Positions 60,409 through 64,000 of a stretch of DNA of 64,000 bases are shown one piece after another (position 1 is the stretch's first letter; the number at the start of each line of letters is the position of its first letter). This DNA comes from Sinohyriopsis cumingii. Taxonomy: Eukaryota > Mollusca > Bivalvia > Unionida > Unionidae. The stretch is taken from assembly GCA_028554795.2 (NCBI GenBank), contig CM068827.1, positions 138,266,268 to 138,330,267 on the forward strand, read 5' to 3'. A program made the translations under genes and the position numbers. The notes beneath the pieces are model-generated. The model made no database searches. It was not told where the DNA came from and worked only from the letters and a program-made list of their open reading frames with translations.

Positions 60409-61069
60409 ATGCCAGCAGCTTCAGCTTTGTATAACAGCTTTGTATAACAACCTTATGGGAAGTTGGTACTGGATGGTGGATGGATTGAATGTAGCAGATA
60501 GGCTTGAACAGGAATGGAGGCATGCAGTGACAAAAGACTTCGTCTCAAGACAAGTAACAAGCCTCCACTTAGCAATCGATGTTGTGAAAGAAATGATAGA
60601 GGATGAGGAGAAGAGAATCAGAGGTTTCATTAACCCACCGTATGTGAAAGTGGGCAAGTTGAAAGAAGCCATAGTTTATGTGACGAGTGTAAGGTGTTTT
60701 TAAGAAGACATTGTAGAATGGACAGATTGGTCTTTTGTGAAGTGGGGTTTAGACAAACTTAAGAAAACGGAAGAAGTAATGAGGAAAGTGCTGACCGAAG
60801 AGGTCAAGAACATCAAAGAAAAGTGGTCTAAGGAAAGAAAAGAAGAAGAAAATAGAAAGAAAAAGGAAGAAGTAAAGAAACTAAACGCTAACTGGATGAA
60901 AATCCAACAGAAGTTCCGAGCCATGGGTCACCCGGACTGGATACCGGAAAAAGAAAAGAAGAAGAAGAAAGGAATGATGGAAAAAATAAGGGGATGGATA
61001 AAGGAGTTAGAAGAAGAAGAAGCCCAAAGGCCCTTTTCAGGGCCACTCCAATCTCTCGAAAAGAGATAG
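60409..61069 (+). pseudogene. Element B: terminal coiled-coil gene, fossil
   Basis: Occupies the place of 14463-14909. Segments with LEQEWRHAVTKDFVSRQVTS and VRKVLTEEVKNIKEKWSKER, then a Lys/Glu coiled coil. The end runs through the stem-loop (AQRPFSGPLQSLEKR). Longer than, and only distantly like, the A gene. Broken. Confidence 0.5.
61028..61043 (+). terminator. Histone-type 3' stem-loop
   Basis: CCCAAA, GGCCCT-TTTC-AGGGCC, ACTCCA, then TCTCTCGAAAAGAGATAGAC. It overlaps the open frame of the terminal gene. Confidence 0.82.
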
Positions 61070-61342
61070 ACTTTCAATTGCCAACCCTATTTTTGTTTTA
61101 AAAAAAAAACAAAAAACAAATCCCATGTTAAATTCTCCTTGTCCCTAGAATTGCTTTTTTTCTCCCATGTTAAATTTCCCTTGTCCGTAGACTAACCCAA
61201 AATAGATTTCCATTTCAATTCCCATTGTCCCCAGAGGGCCGCAACAATATCTCCCATGTTAAATTTACATAGTCCCCAGAGGGCCGCGACCCTGTTTTTA
61301 ATGGTAAGTCCCATTGTCCCTAGATCGCCCCACTTTACTACT
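61028..61342. repeat. Element B right terminal repeat
   Basis: The inner part (stem-loop, CTCGAAAAGAG, TTGCCAACCC, A run) is the inverse of the left end. The outer part has subrepeats of another type (CCCATGTTAAATTT, CCATTGTCCCCAGAGGGCCG). Ends TTTACTACT. Confidence 0.75.
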
Positions 61343-64000
61343 CATATTGCCATGTTGCCAACTACATTACCGAATTTCTTACTATGTTGCCTTATTTCCA
61401 ACAATCTTGTCCTGTTGCCGTGTACGAGGCTATGGCGCGACTCACGTTGCCCCTTTTGCTACTCGGAGACCAAGCTGTCAGCTACATCGCCCTTATGCCA
61501 GCAGACAGAGGTGAGATGGCAGTGATCCGTGACGGAGAGCGCTCTAGACCACTGATCCACTCGGGGCCCCTGAATAACGTATTGTAGAATATTCAGTATG
61601 GCATAGCAAGCCTTGTTTTGGAAAGCGAGTTAATTCAAATGTTGTTAAACCTCACAACAACAATTTCTTTCAGTTTATGTGAGGAACATTTCAAACGTTC
61701 TCCAGTAGACTGAGAAAGCTCCGAGTGTGATTCACATAGGCTCACGTTAAAATATTTTTAAAAAAATGAAATCCACAATATAAAAAAAACATGTCATCTA
61801 CATATACATTGCATTAACTTTCTACTTCAATATAAATATGTTGAAAAGTAAAGTGACTATTATGTTTGTCCCAAACCCGGTATAATGTACCGAAAGTCCT
61901 AATATCCAAGATAGAAACTGAAATAGTAGATCCAGACGAGAGTGTGTAATTGTTTACAAATGATAATAAGATATTTAGTGCAGGATGTACATGTTATTGA
62001 GAACCTGATTTAGGCAATAAGTGTCTGTTTAAAATTTTATTAAATGTTTTATCCATGAATTATATACCAGTAAGTGTTCACTCTTCCAGGTAATGGGTTA
62101 CGTAGATTTCTAGCACGTGACGTTTTCGTTTTAGATGTAATATCATTTAAAATTCGACATTTATCATGGGCAGAAACTGTGACATGGATTTCATCTAGAA
62201 TTGTCATGTAGTTGGTCATTTAAACAAAATGGTCAGTGTACATGCCGATCTCTTCATCGAGAAAATCCTGGATGTTTTATATGTATGCTCTTGTTCGTTC
62301 ATGCTTTTCGTCGTTCTATAGGTGCAACAACACACGACACTCGTACCTTGGATGGATAATTTGAATTAAGTTAGAATTACATATATTTATATGGCATGTT
62401 TTAAAATAATAGTTAATAGCTGTAGATGAAAACACCCCAGTTTGGAATGAGCCTAGTGACAAGGTATCAAAGTTAAGCCAATGCAAGGAGAACCTGCATT
62501 TTGTAAGTTTGGATGTTGTCTCCGAGTAAAAACAGTTGTATTCACTACAAAAACCTCAGGTAATAAATGTGTTCTTTTATCATTCATTTTAAATTTTAAT
62601 ATGAAAGTTTATTTGTACTTATCATTAAAATCTGCCCCAGTCATTGTAAAAGTCAATCTATATTTCATTGATTCTGCCGAAGAAAGTTTATAATAAAAAA
62701 ATTGTCATGTTTCGTTATGTTCAATGTTCGATGCTCAATGGAAAGCGGTAATAGATTGGTAGGTAATTTAAACAGAGTATCGATATTGGTTAACTACAGA
62801 CTCCTTGAACTTTAATACCAGCTGCAAAAAATTAAATTTCCACTTTGATGTATCCTATATAATCAATAAAAACTCACTGGTTGAAAGATAAAACCTAATC
62901 ATGTGGACTACAATTAAACGTAAGACAAGACAAGTTTCAAATGTTCTTGGAGAGGATTATTTTTGTACGGTGATTTGCTCACATTCATGATAAGTCAGTT
63001 GAATGATGCTAAATTTGCCTTCTGCCGCTTTCAATTTTTTTATTCTAGAGCTAAATATATTCGTGGTATGTATTTAAGAAAAAAGACACCTTAAGATATG
63101 TGACTCTGAGTGTATGATTGTTGCATTAGATTTGACATGACAAACGGGTATGTTCCATTCATGTTTATCGACACTCCCGTAAGAGAAAAGACATATGCTA
63201 TATAGGAATTTAAATTTAAACATACTGCCGTATACGTTTAATTATGATTGGATATAAACACTGAAGTGATATGTCTACGTTTAATTATGATCGGATATAA
63301 ACACTGAGGCGATACGCCTAAGTTTAATTATGGTTGGATGTTAACACTGAGGTGATACGTATAAGTTTAATTATGATTGGATGTAAACACTGAGGTGATA
63401 CGTTAAAGTTTAATTATGATTGGATATAAACACTGAGGTGATACGTATAAGTTTAATTATGATTGGATATTCTTATGTCACTTGTTTAGGCACGAATAAA
63501 CAGTAACACAAGAAAGAGTGAAAACAACAAGGTTTTAAAAATACAATAATTTATTTACCTGAAAAATATCTGTTCGGTTTTATAGAATCAAATCCAAAAA
63601 CAATCCGAGAATTATCCAAGAATAAAATTTTAGTAGACCTAATAACAAAATGTTCTACTGATTTCACGTTGGAATCACGAAGAAGAATCCAAGATAGAAG
63701 TCAATGACGTATGCTACAATCTGTAGTGTTGAAGTCTACTGTTCCTTGTAGAAATAAGAATTATCACTTCGGTTTCTGATAGCTGAATATTTTTTTAATA
63801 AAAAAGTGTCTTTGTTCCACATTATTACACGAGCACACGTATTTTCCAGAAAAATAACAGAATTAATCTTTTTGAATCCAAGGAATTTGAAATAACTCCA
63901 AACCAAGTAATTTGAAATAACTCCAAACAGCACAAAATAAAACGATCAGTTTAACGGTCCAACTTCTACTGAGATTAATTCTCCAAATGAATAGGTTATA
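61343..64000. other. Right flank, intergenic
   Basis: No convincing exon, RNA gene or promoter. It contains a 43-bp tandem repeat (63230-63470). The first 60 bp after element B are rich in TGTTGCC(A/T)-type words. The rest is AT-rich. Confidence 0.55.
63230..63470. repeat. 43-bp tandem repeat, 5-6 copies
   Basis: Unit AAGTTTAATTATGATTGGAT, ATAAACACTGAGGTGATACG, TAT. Period 43 bp, with substitutions between copies. Non-coding. Confidence 0.93.

Larger units (their letters stand above)
41983..61342 (+). mobile_element. Element B: Polinton/Maverick, 19.4 kb, inverted relative to A
   Basis: Same gene order and family as element A but with polymerase, integrase and capsid genes on the plus strand. 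Left end AGTAGTGAA, right end TTTACTACT. No matching 6-bp target duplication was found (GACACC against CATATT), and the outer terminal repeats differ in their subrepeats. Broken, with about fifteen to twenty breaks, more than A. By eye roughly 90% identical to A in shared genes, so the two are recent relatives but separate insertions (different flanks). It carries one small basic gene that A lacks. Confidence 0.9.

Noticed and set aside
41977-61348. Target duplication around element B
   Set aside because: GACACC and CATATT do not match, and no other matching 6-mer was seen at the ends.
61256-61587. Three overlapping frames at the right end of element B
   Set aside because: They straddle the element end and the flank and have no recognisable content.

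Overview
The window is animal nuclear DNA. It has spliced GT-AG genes, many microsatellites and minisatellites, AT-rich introns, and a short sequence resembling the SINE tails common in molluscs. A marine lophotrochozoan, perhaps a mollusc, fits best, but this is an inference. A fixed-size run of 100 N at 4126-4225 marks a scaffold join, so what lies left and right of it may not be true neighbours.

Host genes. On the + strand at 939-3625 are two exons of a polypeptide GalNAc-transferase. On the - strand, seven exons between 38810 and 9603 splice into a complete 392-residue alpha-arrestin (ARRDC family); every junction is GT-AG and the phases agree. Intron 5 is 20.75 kb long because a Polinton sits in it.

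Virus-like elements (fossils). Element A (14155-34102, genes mostly on -) is a Polinton/Maverick with terminal inverted repeats and a perfect 6-bp target duplication, CCTGTC. It lies 39 bp inside ARRDC intron 5. Element B (41983-61342, genes mostly on +) is a sister copy in opposite orientation upstream of the ARRDC gene, without a matching target duplication. Both are broken: about ten breaks in A and fifteen to twenty in B. Element C (4226 to about 8962) is a fragment of a different Polinton-like lineage with its own capsid, protease and fibre-like genes.

A and B share one gene order: two small genes at the polymerase end; a CCHC zinc-knuckle gene; protein-primed DNA polymerase; a host-interaction block (a BIR/IAP protein, two tandem F-box-like paralogues and a tail-anchored protein that may be Bcl-2-like); packaging ATPase; basic core proteins and a pX-like protein; integrase with chromodomain; membrane protein; penton; a pVI-like protein; major capsid protein; a small Cys protein; adenain-like protease; and three small coiled-coil genes.

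The most unusual signal is at the 3' ends of the small genes at both termini of A and B. Each ends in what reads as a metazoan replication-dependent histone mRNA 3' stem-loop (GGCCCT-TTTC-AGGGCC followed by ACCCA), with a purine-rich, U7-like downstream element. For eight of the ten the stem-loop lies about 20-30 nt after the stop. Other genes of the same elements have AATAAA signals instead. This suggests two 3'-end formation modes in one element, with the small genes tied to S-phase, histone-type processing.
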